The notes below the pieces were generated by a model, which saw only the letters and a program-made list of their open reading frames with translations, made no database searches and was not told the origin of the DNA. A program made the translations under genes and the position numbers. Shown in pieces: positions 1 through 9,917 of a stretch of DNA of 64,000 bases. Each line of letters opens with the position of its first letter. The first letter of the stretch is position 1. Location of the stretch: positions 1 to 64,000 of the forward strand of contig JBCBQC010000021.1 of NCBI GenBank assembly GCA_039820405.1, given 5' to 3'. The stretch is from CALLVY01 sp937899855. GTDB taxonomy: Bacteria > Bacteroidota > Bacteroidia > Chitinophagales > Saprospiraceae.

Positions 1-1
1 G

Positions 2-163
2 CGTTACCCTGAAGAAGGATTCCCTCCAATTTTTAGAATAAAGGAATCCATTTCAATGCTGTTTGTTTCTCAATCGCTAAAAGAACGCTTAGAAGAAAAC
101 ACCATCAAAGGCTGCCTCTTCAACGAGGTGACGATATCTAATAATAGTAAGCAAAATTCGTAG
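2..163 (+). CDS. C-terminal end of an unidentified protein (partial)
   Basis: An open frame enters from the left edge and runs 53 codons to a TAG at 161-163. The visible part includes ISMLFVSQSLKERLEENTIK followed by GCLFNEV. The pattern of a phrase like 'lFvS..lke.le...ikG..F.eV' resembles the C-terminus of small immunity-type families (DUF1629/Imm11-like), but that is only a weak pattern memory. It lies upstream of, and on the same strand as, the 1731-codon gene, separated by 150 bases of AT-rich DNA. Confidence 0.45.
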   Translation, partial: RYPEEGFPPIFRIKESISMLFVSQSLKERLEENTIKGCLFNEVTISNNSKQNS

Positions 164-290
164 CCACTCACAGTTTTATCGCTTCGTCAACTTTTACTGG
201 GCCAGGAAAATATTGCCCTCTGGCAATTTTACACCGTAGCGAGCCATATTGACAAAGCACGTTTTTTACCTAAATATATAAAAATTAATA

Positions 291-305
291 GTATAAAATT
301 TATAC
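291..305. promoter_or_regulatory. AT-rich inverted repeat upstream of the 1731-aa gene
   Basis: GTATAAA-A-TTTATAC is a perfect 7+1+7 palindrome ending 8 bases before the ATG at 314. It sits in a very AT-rich tract, unlike the GC-rich genes around it, so it could be an operator or part of the promoter. In AT-rich DNA such a palindrome may also occur by chance. Confidence 0.25.
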
Positions 306-313
306 AAAATATA

Positions 314-3300
314 ATGCGTCGTTTTTACAACCATACTCCCATGATCCGATCCCTATTGCTGTCCTTTGGGCTCTTGGTAGGCACCATCAGCACCGCCCGC
401 CACACCGAGCCCCTCGCACCACTCCCCCTACGCCCCATCACGGTGCTTCCCCAAAGCGACGTACCCCACTGGGCCGACGCCTCGCTCAAAAATGTTCTTA
501 CCCCTAGTAAGAAACAACAATTGGAGGACTTACTCCATCAGGAGTTCAACCGCCTACGCTCGGAAGAACTGCCCCTCAATCCCAATGAAGACGACGTATC
601 CGATGGCAGCATCGGCCAGCCCCTCGCCGAAGAGCTGGAAATGATTGGGCGAGCCCGAGCCGTCATCGACGAACTCAAGGCCACTGGTAATTTTCTCCTC
701 AAATTTACCGGTGATGATCTGGTGACCTTTCCCGTCGGTATTAGCCAAGAGATTGGCAACGTCACCTACACCATGGGAATCGGTGGCATCAAACTGCGTC
801 CTACCCATGCCGAGCTCGAAATTTTTCTCGAAATCGACGTCCCCGGTAAGGATCCCCTCCTTTTTGGTTCGCCCAATATCAAATTCACCAAAGATGGGGG
901 CATTGTCGGAGATGCTTGTCTGGGACTACTGGCGGATTTTGCGGTGGACATTGTACGGCACAAGTCCGTACTAAAACTCAAAAAAGCCGAAGTCGATGAA
1001 AATGGTACCTGTACCACCGGTACTTACGTCAACATCAGTTGCGATGGTTTCGAAAGACTCAGCCTCGATGCCGAAGTCATCTTCAGCCGCGACTGGATCA
1101 AACCCACCGACGGCTCCCCCAACAACCGCGTTACCGGTACCTTCCTCACCCAAATCTCTTCCTGGGAAGATCTGCTCATCAATATTGACCTCGACGACTT
1201 CGTCATCAATCGACTCGAAGACATCGAGTTCCGCGTCAGCTCTATGGTCCTGGATTTTAGCGATACCCAAGCTTCTATCGACGTCGTTTTCCCCGACAAC
1301 TACGTCCACCCCCTCCAAGGTACCCCCCTCTGGAAAGGCTTTTACATGGAGCAGTTCCGCGTCTACCTCCCCGAACGACTGGCCGGCGGTACCGGTAAGT
1401 ACATCGACGGACAAGGCATCATCATCGACGACTCCGGCTTTACCGGCCGCGTCAGCGCCTATCCCGACCTCATCCAACTCGGCGAGGCCGACCTCAACAA
1501 GTGGGCCTTCTCCGTCGATACCTTTGCCCTCGAAATCCTCCAGCAGCAGTTCGAAGAAGTACGGGTAGCGGGTAAGATCAACGTTCCCATCTTTGGCAAC
1601 GACGACTCCAACGATCCCCGCCCCCAGGATTGCTTCGCCTACGCCGCCCTCATCACGGCGGACAATGTGTACAGCTTCTCGGTATCGCCCGAGCAGGACT
1701 ACGACGTCGACATGTGGCGCGCCACCGCTACCATCGAAAGCAACTCGACCCTCGATATCGTCTTCAACAACGGCGACGTAGAGATCGACGCCACCATCCA
1801 CGGCGAAATTTCCGTAGATGGCGACTTCGGCTCCAATGTACAAATCAATATTCCCGACATCTCCTTCGATAATATGGTCATCTCCAATCACGGCGACTAC
1901 TTCCAGCCCGGCGATTGGGAATTGCCCACCGGCATCTCCGCCGAGATCGGCACCTTTACCCTGATCATCGACGATCTGGTGGTCAAAAAAGAAACCGACG
2001 GCGGCGAAACCCGGGCCGGACTCGACTTTGAGGTCAGCGTTATCCTGGACGGTACGCTCGAAATTCGCGCAACCTCCGACCTGAGCGTCACCGCCCGACT
2101 GGACCAATCGGGCAGCTATCAAAAGTGGCGTGTACAAGATTTTGGCATCAACAGCTTCTACTACGAAGGCCATTTCCCCGGGGTGGAATACCTCAACGTT
2201 GGGCTCGAGAACTTCGACAACGAGGCCTACGGCTCGGGATTCCGGGGGCTGGGGATGGCTCGCTTTAAGGGCATCGACACGGAGATTCAGGCCATCGCCC
2301 AATTTGGTAAGAAGAATGGCGAGAAATATTTTATGGTCGACGCACTCGTGAACTTTGGCCAGGGCATCCCCCTGGGAGGTCTGGAGATCAAGGGCTTCGG
2401 TGGGGGCATCTACCGCCACATGCAGCGCGAAGAAGACATCGACGTGGCGATGAGCCAGCTGACGGGGGGCGACGTGACGACCCTCGGGGCGGGCCTGTCG
2501 GGTATCGTCTATCAGGTAGACCCCAATACCGCCCTGGGTCTGAAAGCTACGGTAGTACTCGCCACGGCGGTCGGTGGTGGCGATGGCTTTAATGCCAACG
2601 TGACCTTCGGAATTGAATTTGGCAACAACGACACGGGTGGAATTGGCATTAGTCGGGTTTTCCTCGAAGGGGTGGCCAAGTTTATGTCGCCGGTGGATGC
2701 GGGGATTTCACCCCAGTTTGCGTCCAATGGCAATCCCGACGATCCCTTTGCGGGCGTTGGTCCGCCTTCGGGAATGTCAACTACCGTCAAAGCCTACGTC
2801 TTGATCGACCTCAACTTTGACATCGACTTATACAGTGCGCGAATGGCCTTGTACATCGGCGAATCGGAAAGCGATTTTGTGTACGGTAACGCCTGGGCCG
2901 CCGCGGAGATCGACCTGCCCAACAACAAGTGGTGGATTCACGTCGGAACGCCGGATAATCGGAACCAGGTGACCATCAATGTACTCGATGCCTTGAAATT
3001 TGAATTGACTTCCTACTTTGCTCTGGGGAATACCAATGTACCGGGAGTTCCCGCCCCTTACACCGGTGCCGGTGCCGTCGACCAGATTTTACAGACGGAG
3101 TTTCCGGGTTACGATGGCCGGACGGGGAACTTGTACAACGGGGCCGGTCTGGTCTTCGGAGCGGGCTTTAGCTTTGGCACCGATGAACCCAAAAAATTCC
3201 TCTTCTTCTACGGACACTTCCAAGGGGGCATTGGTTTTGACATCGGCTTGATCAAGCAGAATTCCAACTGTACGGTATCCACCGGTTTTAACAACTGGTA

Positions 3301-5509
3301 CGCCATCGGACAAGCTTACGCCGGTTTTGATGCGGAGCTCGGTGCCCACATCAAGTTTTTGGGCATGAATCAGAAAATTGTCATTGTTGAGGCCTTGGTC
3401 GCGGCGGGCATCAAAATCGAGGCGCCCAACCCAACCTGGGTCAAAGCCGTCGTGTTCTACGACCTGAATGTACTGGGATTGATTGAGTTTGACGGAAAGT
3501 TTAAGTTCGAAGCGGGCGAACACCGTTCCGCAGTATTGCCTCCCAATTGCGACATCTCCGCTCCCGATCCCCTCGCCAACATTGCCGAAGTAATCGAAAG
3601 CGTTTCCCTCTCCGGCGGACAAACCGAAAACGTTTACCTCGGCGCCAACGTCATCGTCGATATGGTTGTTCCCAATGCCCGAGAATTTAGAATCAATTCG
3701 GAAGATGGCGAAGAGTACGCCTTCCGCGTATCGGTAGTCAGCCTCGAAATCCTGGACGATAGCGGAGAACGCGTCGAGATGGGTTTTGCCGATCCCAACG
3801 TCACCGGCTGGAGCGATGACCAACTACAGTACACCAAGGGTTACATCAATTTCTATCCCGCCGAAACCACGCTTACCGTGGAGGTCGTCGCCCGGATCGA
3901 GGAAGAAATCACTCGCCAGGATGGATCCACCGGTTGGGTCTTTGCCCGCAACCCGGACACCGATGAGTTTTACGAAGAAATCAAGACGCTGGAGTTTACC
4001 ACCAGCTCACAGATCGACGTCATTCCCCCGGAAAACGTCAAGATGTCTTATCCCCTACCCGGACAGCAGAATTTCTTTGTGGACCAGTATTCCACAGGCT
4101 ACTACGTACTCCTGCGCTCCAATCAGAATTACCTGGAGGATGAAGTGCCGGAGGGTTATAAGATGCGGGCCCGCTTCCGCAATAGCGATGGCTCCATGCT
4201 GATCGATGAGGTCCCCTTCTTCTTCTACGTCAGCGGCGCCGCCAACATCTACGACGAAGACAATCGCCCCGGCTCGGAAATCAACATTTCCAAGGTCGAT
4301 GTACTGCAAACCAGCACCGATTACATCATGGAATTGGCCTGGGTACACCAAGGCGAAGGGCCGCTGGTCGAACCTTATGGCGAAGAACACGTATTACACC
4401 AAACGACCTTTCACACCAGTAAATTTAGAAACTTGGGAGAGAAACTGGCCGCGATCCAACAAATTGGTTTAGACTACCAGGACGGTGGTAACAACCTGGC
4501 CGAGGGCGACGTCCTCGTGTCCAAGCAAAACACCCCGGAGTTGTTCGACAACTACGACCTCTTCGGCGTACCCGAAGCCAGCATTCCCGCCCTCCCCCTC
4601 ATCCAAATGCGCATCGTCAAGAAAGACTGTGACGTGGAATACTGGGGCGCTGGCGACTGGTACTGCAACGAAGCCTACTACTTGGATTATGCCTACCCCT
4701 ACTTTCCCGACTGTGCGGTACGCGCGGACCTCGAACCGCCACTGGATGCGGTACAGCTCTTCCAGGGTGAGGATGCGGTCGATCACTTTGACCTCCACTT
4801 TAGCTTCCCCGCCAAAGTGTACGAACACGCCACAACGGTATACAATTATCTCGAAGAGTCCAACTCTTGCTACGGACAGGGCGATACGCCGCCCGTTCCC
4901 CCTTCTCCCGGTGGCGATGGTTTCCCCGTAAACGTGGGCGAGCTGCCCGCCAATGTGGAAGCCCTCCGCGCTCACCTGGTCAATGGCACCTTCGATGGTG
5001 GCAGTGGCAAGGGCGAGAGCAAAGGCGACGGCAGTACCGATGGGAATAGTGCCGAACAGGCTGCCGTTTACCAGGCCCTGCTCAAGCAGTATACCAACAT
5101 CCAGAACATCCGCACCCGCGATCCCCGCGATGCCGCCATTACCCTCCGGGGGCAGTACGACAAGGGCGGCGAGGTCCAGAAAGCCATCGGCGACTACCAG
5201 CGGGGTTACGATGCCGCCATGCAGATGAGCGATGGCGGTCGGGGATTTGACTTCAGCTATCGGGTCGGATCAGTCACCACCGGTGGGGGTGCGCAGGCCA
5301 TGGTCAACTACAACGGCGGCGGAATCATCATGATCGGCGATATTCCCTTCTGTATGCCGCAGTGGACCGATGAGTACTGCAACTACCCCATCCTCCCCGC
5401 CGACGTCTACCCCGGTGCGGAATTTGAAATCGAGGTCACCTACAAGTTGCCCTACCGCCCCACGGTCAACACGCCGTCGAAGGGCACCTTTACCATCACC
5501 AACCTTTAA
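314..5509 (+). CDS. Very large secreted protein of unknown function (1731 aa)
   Basis: The first residues form a signal peptide (hydrophobic stretch SLLLSFGLLVGTIS). The ATG at 314 or the second ATG at 341 could be the start; both give a plausible signal peptide. I recognise no catalytic family. Most of the length is written in alternating hydrophobic/polar segments with many Gly and Asp, as in extracellular beta-rich proteins. Residues about 700-1000 are Gly-rich, with barrel-like strands such as GIGFDIGLIK. A Cys-containing segment (CDVEYWGAGDWYCNEAYY) lies near residue 1440, followed by a Gly/Ser/Pro linker. No T9SS sorting tail is visible. The FN3 gene begins 29 bases downstream, so the two are probably co-transcribed and may act together at the cell surface. 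Function is not assigned. Confidence 0.85.
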   Translation: MRRFYNHTPMIRSLLLSFGLLVGTISTARHTEPLAPLPLRPITVLPQSDVPHWADASLKNVLTPSKKQQLEDLLHQEFNRLRSEELPLNPNEDDVSDGSIGQPLAEELEMIGRARAVIDELKATGNFLLKFTGDDLVTFPVGISQEIGNVTYTMGIGGIKLRPTHAELEIFLEIDVPGKDPLLFGSPNIKFTKDGGIVGDACLGLLADFAVDIVRHKSVLKLKKAEVDENGTCTTGTYVNISCDGFERLSLDAEVIFSRDWIKPTDGSPNNRVTGTFLTQISSWEDLLINIDLDDFVINRLEDIEFRVSSMVLDFSDTQASIDVVFPDNYVHPLQGTPLWKGFYMEQFRVYLPERLAGGTGKYIDGQGIIIDDSGFTGRVSAYPDLIQLGEADLNKWAFSVDTFALEILQQQFEEVRVAGKINVPIFGNDDSNDPRPQDCFAYAALITADNVYSFSVSPEQDYDVDMWRATATIESNSTLDIVFNNGDVEIDATIHGEISVDGDFGSNVQINIPDISFDNMVISNHGDYFQPGDWELPTGISAEIGTFTLIIDDLVVKKETDGGETRAGLDFEVSVILDGTLEIRATSDLSVTARLDQSGSYQKWRVQDFGINSFYYEGHFPGVEYLNVGLENFDNEAYGSGFRGLGMARFKGIDTEIQAIAQFGKKNGEKYFMVDALVNFGQGIPLGGLEIKGFGGGIYRHMQREEDIDVAMSQLTGGDVTTLGAGLSGIVYQVDPNTALGLKATVVLATAVGGGDGFNANVTFGIEFGNNDTGGIGISRVFLEGVAKFMSPVDAGISPQFASNGNPDDPFAGVGPPSGMSTTVKAYVLIDLNFDIDLYSARMALYIGESESDFVYGNAWAAAEIDLPNNKWWIHVGTPDNRNQVTINVLDALKFELTSYFALGNTNVPGVPAPYTGAGAVDQILQTEFPGYDGRTGNLYNGAGLVFGAGFSFGTDEPKKFLFFYGHFQGGIGFDIGLIKQNSNCTVSTGFNNWYAIGQAYAGFDAELGAHIKFLGMNQKIVIVEALVAAGIKIEAPNPTWVKAVVFYDLNVLGLIEFDGKFKFEAGEHRSAVLPPNCDISAPDPLANIAEVIESVSLSGGQTENVYLGANVIVDMVVPNAREFRINSEDGEEYAFRVSVVSLEILDDSGERVEMGFADPNVTGWSDDQLQYTKGYINFYPAETTLTVEVVARIEEEITRQDGSTGWVFARNPDTDEFYEEIKTLEFTTSSQIDVIPPENVKMSYPLPGQQNFFVDQYSTGYYVLLRSNQNYLEDEVPEGYKMRARFRNSDGSMLIDEVPFFFYVSGAANIYDEDNRPGSEINISKVDVLQTSTDYIMELAWVHQGEGPLVEPYGEEHVLHQTTFHTSKFRNLGEKLAAIQQIGLDYQDGGNNLAEGDVLVSKQNTPELFDNYDLFGVPEASIPALPLIQMRIVKKDCDVEYWGAGDWYCNEAYYLDYAYPYFPDCAVRADLEPPLDAVQLFQGEDAVDHFDLHFSFPAKVYEHATTVYNYLEESNSCYGQGDTPPVPPSPGGDGFPVNVGELPANVEALRAHLVNGTFDGGSGKGESKGDGSTDGNSAEQAAVYQALLKQYTNIQNIRTRDPRDAAITLRGQYDKGGEVQKAIGDYQRGYDAAMQMSDGGRGFDFSYRVGSVTTGGGAQAMVNYNGGGIIMIGDIPFCMPQWTDEYCNYPILPADVYPGAEFEIEVTYKLPYRPTVNTPSKGTFTITNL

Positions 5510-5538
5510 ATCACCGAATCCACCAAAAAGCAATACCA

Positions 5539-7725
5539 ATGAACTTTGCAACACCAACGCCCCGCATCCTGATCGTCCTGCTCCTCGGCCTAGTCGGCAG
5601 CTGGACCAGTCCCCTCCTGGGGCAGGGTGCCCCGGCGCCCACTACCGAGCCGACCGACCGAGGACTCATCCTCGTTTCACGTCCCTACGGCGATGCCATC
5701 AAACTGCGCTGGGCCCCCACCAATTACCGCCTCTGGCAGCTGGGCAACGAGTACGGTTACCAACTGACTCGGACCCAAATCACCAAGGGGGGCCAGGCAC
5801 TGACGCCCCAAGAGCGGATCAATGCCAAGCAGGTCATTGCCGAAAATCTCAAGCCCCTACCCGCCGAGGAATGGCGCGAACTGGTCGAGAATGATGACAT
5901 GGCCTTCCTCGCCGGCGGTATTCTCTACGGCGAAGGCTTCTCCATCGAACCCGAGATCAGGGGCAAATTTGATGCGGTCGGCGCTTACGAAGCGGAACGC
6001 TCCAAGGAGTACGAGTACGCCTATTGTATGTACGCCGCCGAGCATTCCTTCACCGCCGCTCAGGCCCTGGGGGTCGGTTGGGTAGATCAGAACGTACAGC
6101 CGCAGGATGGTTATTTTTACGAAATCACCTTTATGCCCAATGCACCCGTCGAAGAAGATTACCGCGTACGGATTCTGGTGGCCGACAACCAAGCCAAGCC
6201 CCTCCCCCAACCACAGTACTTCGAGGTCCGCTTTGGCGACCAACAGGTCGGACTGCGGTGGAACTCGGACATGCACAAGCAAATCTACAGCAGCTACCAA
6301 GTCGAACGGTCTACGGATGGCGGTCAGTCCTTTACGGTAGTCAACCGAACTCCCGTGGTGCAGATGGTCAGCTCGGACCTGAGTCAGATGCTCGTTTACC
6401 GTGATTCTTTGGACAACAATACCCAGACCTACGCTTACCGCGTACGGGGCAAAACGCCTTTTGGCGACTGGGGTCCTTATACCGAAGCGCTGGAAGGCAA
6501 AGGCCGACCCGCCCCCATTCCCGCCGTCGCTCAGATTACCGGCGTCACGGAATTTCCCAAGGGCATGATGCAGCTCCGCTGGCAGTTCGATTCGGCTTAC
6601 GTCGACCAAATTAGAGGCTTTGATTTGTACCGCTCCAACAGCCGCAAAGAGGAATTCGTCAAACTCAACGAGGCTCCGCTTTCCGCTCAGGAGTGGGTAT
6701 ACACCGATCAGACGCCCCTCACCGCCGCCTACTACAAGGTGGTCGTCGTGGACATCAACGATCACGAAATTCAGTCCTTTCCCGTACTGGCCCAGTTGGA
6801 AGATTTGGTAGCCCCCTCCGCACCGGTGGGCTTGATGGGAGAGCTCGACCCGGAGACGGGGATCGTCCAGCTGTCCTGGACGCCCAATACCGAAGAAGAC
6901 CTCAAGGGTTACCGCGTCTTCCGCGCCCACGACGAAAATGATCCTTACGTTCAGTTGACCAAGCGCCCGCTGTACGATACCGTATTTACCGATACGATCG
7001 GCATGCAGGTGACCAACGAAAAAGTATTTTACAAGGTCCTGGCCTACGATCACCGCGAAAACTTTTCCTTTAAGTCGGAAGCCTGCGTGGTGAGCCGCCC
7101 CGATAAGTTTCCGCCTTCCGCTCCCGTGTTTACCCAGCACCGCGCCACGGTGGAAGGAGTGGAGCTCGGTTGGGCGTCCAGCTCGAGCTCGGACGTCGTC
7201 CTCCACGAATTGCAACGCCGCGTGGTGGGTAGCGAAGCGTGGGACGTCATCTGGTCCGAAACCACCAGTGCGTCCTTGGTCGACTACATCGATTCGACCG
7301 CTTCCAAACGTCAGGAGTACCAATACCGCGTAATGGCCTTTGACGATGCCGACAACACTTCCGTCACCAAGGTAATCATCAGCAAGCCCATCGACAATCA
7401 CGTCCGCGAGGGCATCCAGGATTTGAGTGCCGAGCCGCTGCGGCGGTCGCGGGTGGTCCAGGTCAGTTGGAATTACGATGCGGTGCAGGCCGTACGCGAG
7501 TTTGTCGTTTACCGCGCCAAAAAGAACCAGAGCATCAGCACCTACCGCGTCATTGAATCCGAGCAGGTCCGGATCGCGGGGCCAGATCAGGTCACGATGG
7601 ATGGCAAGATTTTCTTTGAAGACCGCAATGTGGAGCGGGGGCAGGAATATACTTATCAGATTCTGGCCAAGCACAAGGATGGTGGCTTTTCGCCGCTGAC
7701 GGAGCCGGTGGTAGCGCGGTTTTAG
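5539..7725 (+). CDS. Secreted protein with several fibronectin type III domains
   Basis: A 728-aa protein with an N-terminal signal peptide (LIVLLLGLVGSWTSPLLGQG). From about residue 225 it carries repeated FN3-type units with typical phrases: VGLRWNS...YQVERSTDGG, VQLSWTPNTEEDLKGYRVFR, VELGWASSSSSDVVLHELQR and VQVSWNYD...EFVVYRA. I count four to five units. FN3 arrays in exported bacterial proteins serve as spacers or binding modules; no enzyme domain is visible here. The N-terminal 200 residues are unassigned. It directly follows the 1731-aa protein and precedes a strong terminator, so it is probably the last gene of a two-gene unit. Confidence 0.85.
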   Translation: MNFATPTPRILIVLLLGLVGSWTSPLLGQGAPAPTTEPTDRGLILVSRPYGDAIKLRWAPTNYRLWQLGNEYGYQLTRTQITKGGQALTPQERINAKQVIAENLKPLPAEEWRELVENDDMAFLAGGILYGEGFSIEPEIRGKFDAVGAYEAERSKEYEYAYCMYAAEHSFTAAQALGVGWVDQNVQPQDGYFYEITFMPNAPVEEDYRVRILVADNQAKPLPQPQYFEVRFGDQQVGLRWNSDMHKQIYSSYQVERSTDGGQSFTVVNRTPVVQMVSSDLSQMLVYRDSLDNNTQTYAYRVRGKTPFGDWGPYTEALEGKGRPAPIPAVAQITGVTEFPKGMMQLRWQFDSAYVDQIRGFDLYRSNSRKEEFVKLNEAPLSAQEWVYTDQTPLTAAYYKVVVVDINDHEIQSFPVLAQLEDLVAPSAPVGLMGELDPETGIVQLSWTPNTEEDLKGYRVFRAHDENDPYVQLTKRPLYDTVFTDTIGMQVTNEKVFYKVLAYDHRENFSFKSEACVVSRPDKFPPSAPVFTQHRATVEGVELGWASSSSSDVVLHELQRRVVGSEAWDVIWSETTSASLVDYIDSTASKRQEYQYRVMAFDDADNTSVTKVIISKPIDNHVREGIQDLSAEPLRRSRVVQVSWNYDAVQAVREFVVYRAKKNQSISTYRVIESEQVRIAGPDQVTMDGKIFFEDRNVERGQEYTYQILAKHKDGGFSPLTEPVVARF

Positions 7726-7772
7726 GACGAGATATTTGAACGCGATTACCGGCGAACTCGACAGTTCCCCTT

Positions 7773-7808
7773 CCCCCCTCATTAGGTCGACTAGTGAGGG
7801 GGGCTTTT
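7773..7808 (+). terminator. Rho-independent terminator after the FN3 gene
   Basis: The hairpin CCCCCCTCA (7773-7781) pairs with TGAGGGGGG (7795-7803) and is followed by CTTTT. It lies 47 bases after the FN3 stop. It also sits between convergent genes, but the T-run favours the plus strand. Confidence 0.75.
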
Positions 7809-7850
7809 GATGGGGGTAAAAGGCGTTTTTGCGCTACCCGTTTCCAGCCC

Positions 7851-9911
7851 TTACAGTGGCTTACCAGCGCGGTCGTAGAGCGCTGTTTCATTATTTCCCT
7901 GGAGCTGGACGAGTCCACCCACCAAGCTGATCCGTTTCTCTTGTAAGGGAAGGAGTAACTGCCCCTCCCCGTTGAGCAGTCCCGACTTTCTGTTCTTGCC
8001 CTTGCCCCTCGACGCTACGTACAAATCAAAGCCCAGGTGTTTGATGAGGTCGTACTTCGGTGGGACGATTGCTACGCCATCCATATTCAACATGCCTATT
8101 TTGTCCAGGTCCGTATGGAAAGTGATGATTTTGCGCGTCTCCCCATTCACGCCCAATCCTTTCAGGTCAAAAGGCAGTACCGTTTCGCCAAGGGCATTAA
8201 CAATACCCGCATTTTTAAAGTTATTTGCCGTTAGAACGTAAAGCTGCTTATCTCCCAAACTTTTGGCGAATTGAACGGCCACGCCGATGGGTTTGGCCTT
8301 ACCCGATGCCGGCATCAGATATCCCTGGCCTTCGTGGGTACGTAGGTAGAGCAAATCGGAGCTGACCACTTTCGTCTCTTCGAAGTCGCTAATCTTTTTT
8401 CTGTCCAATTTGAAAGCGACGGGCTGGCCATCACAGGTGTACAATTTTTTACTCCGCTTGCCTCCCCCATTTCCAAAGTTGGCCGCCTGGAAATAGTCCC
8501 CGTGGAAAAAGACCTGACTGTGCGGGGGGACCAGTTGTTTCAGGTCGCCAGTAACGATGGCCTTACCCGCGGCGTTACTGGCGGAGTAATTGTTTTCTCC
8601 ACAGTGCTGATAGTGTACCATCTCCGTATAGTCCAAGCCATCGACGAGGATTTCGCCACTGGCGATGGAGCGGATCGTGGATTCCATTTGCCCCTCTTGA
8701 TTTTTACTACCGACCAATACGCGTTGGGCATCAATCACGTAGATGAGGTCATACTCAGCCTCCAGCAAGACCTTTCCCGCGACATCCAAGAGTCCCGTTT
8801 TGTTTTCGGGAGATTTGACGTACCAGCAATCCGATTGGAAGGCTTGAAAGACGTTGCGGTAAATGGGGGGCGTGGCCCATTCGTTTTTGGCATTGAGCAA
8901 GCCGTACTGCTTTTCTCGGGAACTGGCTCCGGGGCGGGTAGACTTGATGGCGGCTACGCCAAGACCACGCTGGTTTCTTTTGCCAAGATCCATAAAAAGT
9001 TGGTCGGCCAAAATCACTCCTTTTGCGTTGGCCAAAACAAAGTAGTTTTCCCGACCCCGCTTGATGCCAAACACCTGATTTTTCCCATCGATGGTTTGTA
9101 CGGAAAAGCCTTTGGTACAAATCAATTTTTGTTTGGATTTCAGATCGTAAACATTATACTTGTCGACGAAGATTTTCGAGTCGATATAGCTGGGGTTCTC
9201 CCACTCGGACATGGGGATTTGGGTCCGAAAGTCATCCAGGATCACCAAGCTTTGGCCATTGGCTTTGGAGGCCGAAAAGTACAGGCGGCTCAAGTTCCGG
9301 TTGGCTTTCAGTTTGGAGTAGATGGGAGGTAGCAATTGCTGTTTGCGACTTACCAGTCCAAAGCCCGCATCCGTTTGTACGATAAAGACGTCTTTTTGAA
9401 CGGCTTCTACGTAGTAGAATTCTTGCGATAACTGCGGAGTTCCCGACCCTGCATCGTAGTAGTTGCCTTTGCCGGATTGGTAGCCTACAAAGCCCCCCGC
9501 AAGGGTATCGGCCACCACATGTTCAAAGCGGGGTTTTTGCAAGACCTTACCCTTGGCATTTTCGAGGCCCCAAAGTCCACCCTCAAAAAAACAAGCATTC
9601 CCATTGACCAACCTCACCTTGGCCACGGAGAGTTCAAATTTGGTATCCTGCAGGTATTTTTGAAAAACCGCAATGGCGTTCTGCCAGGTCAGATCGGCCT
9701 CCGCCGCTTCGGGAACGGGGGCGGGTGGCGGCGGTGGTGGTGGCATTTCAATGGCCACTTCCGTATCGGACATGGCGGCTTCACCCGACCCCACGAAGGA
9801 GCAAGCTTCCGCCGGGATTTCGTACATTTCAAAAATGGTCTTGGGCAGTTGTTGGGACCAGCCTACCTGGCTCATTAAGACCAGCAAAAAAGCGAGGTTT
9901 AAGTTTTTCAT
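7851..9911 (-). CDS. Secreted WG-repeat protein (686 aa)
   Basis: The start gives a signal peptide (NLAFLLVLMSQVGWSQQ). A Pro-rich linker (MPPPPPPPAPVPE) lies near residue 55. The rest is built from repeats of the WG type: a short strand with a Gly-Leu or Gly-Tyr, then a PP-x-Y or P-x-Y turn, for example FGLVSRKQQLLPPIYSKL, KTGLLDVAGKVLLEAEYDLI and IGMLNMDGVAIVPPKYDLI. WG repeats form beta-propeller-like surface modules of unknown ligand, common in Bacteroidota. It lies 6 bases downstream of another WG-repeat gene on the same strand and probably forms an operon with it. No enzyme motif is visible. Confidence 0.85.
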   Translation of the reverse strand: MKNLNLAFLLVLMSQVGWSQQLPKTIFEMYEIPAEACSFVGSGEAAMSDTEVAIEMPPPPPPPAPVPEAAEADLTWQNAIAVFQKYLQDTKFELSVAKVRLVNGNACFFEGGLWGLENAKGKVLQKPRFEHVVADTLAGGFVGYQSGKGNYYDAGSGTPQLSQEFYYVEAVQKDVFIVQTDAGFGLVSRKQQLLPPIYSKLKANRNLSRLYFSASKANGQSLVILDDFRTQIPMSEWENPSYIDSKIFVDKYNVYDLKSKQKLICTKGFSVQTIDGKNQVFGIKRGRENYFVLANAKGVILADQLFMDLGKRNQRGLGVAAIKSTRPGASSREKQYGLLNAKNEWATPPIYRNVFQAFQSDCWYVKSPENKTGLLDVAGKVLLEAEYDLIYVIDAQRVLVGSKNQEGQMESTIRSIASGEILVDGLDYTEMVHYQHCGENNYSASNAAGKAIVTGDLKQLVPPHSQVFFHGDYFQAANFGNGGGKRSKKLYTCDGQPVAFKLDRKKISDFEETKVVSSDLLYLRTHEGQGYLMPASGKAKPIGVAVQFAKSLGDKQLYVLTANNFKNAGIVNALGETVLPFDLKGLGVNGETRKIITFHTDLDKIGMLNMDGVAIVPPKYDLIKHLGFDLYVASRGKGKNRKSGLLNGEGQLLLPLQEKRISLVGGLVQLQGNNETALYDRAGKPL

Positions 9912-9917
9912 ATTTTA

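Noticed and set aside
971..2419. 482-codon open frame on the minus strand inside the 1731-aa gene
   Set aside because: Shadow of the GC-rich coding strand: Val/Gly/Asp-rich without any domain, and the plus-strand gene has a signal peptide and natural composition.
5857..7782. 641-codon minus-strand open frame over the FN3 gene
   Set aside because: The plus strand shows clear FN3 repeats; this frame is an antisense shadow.
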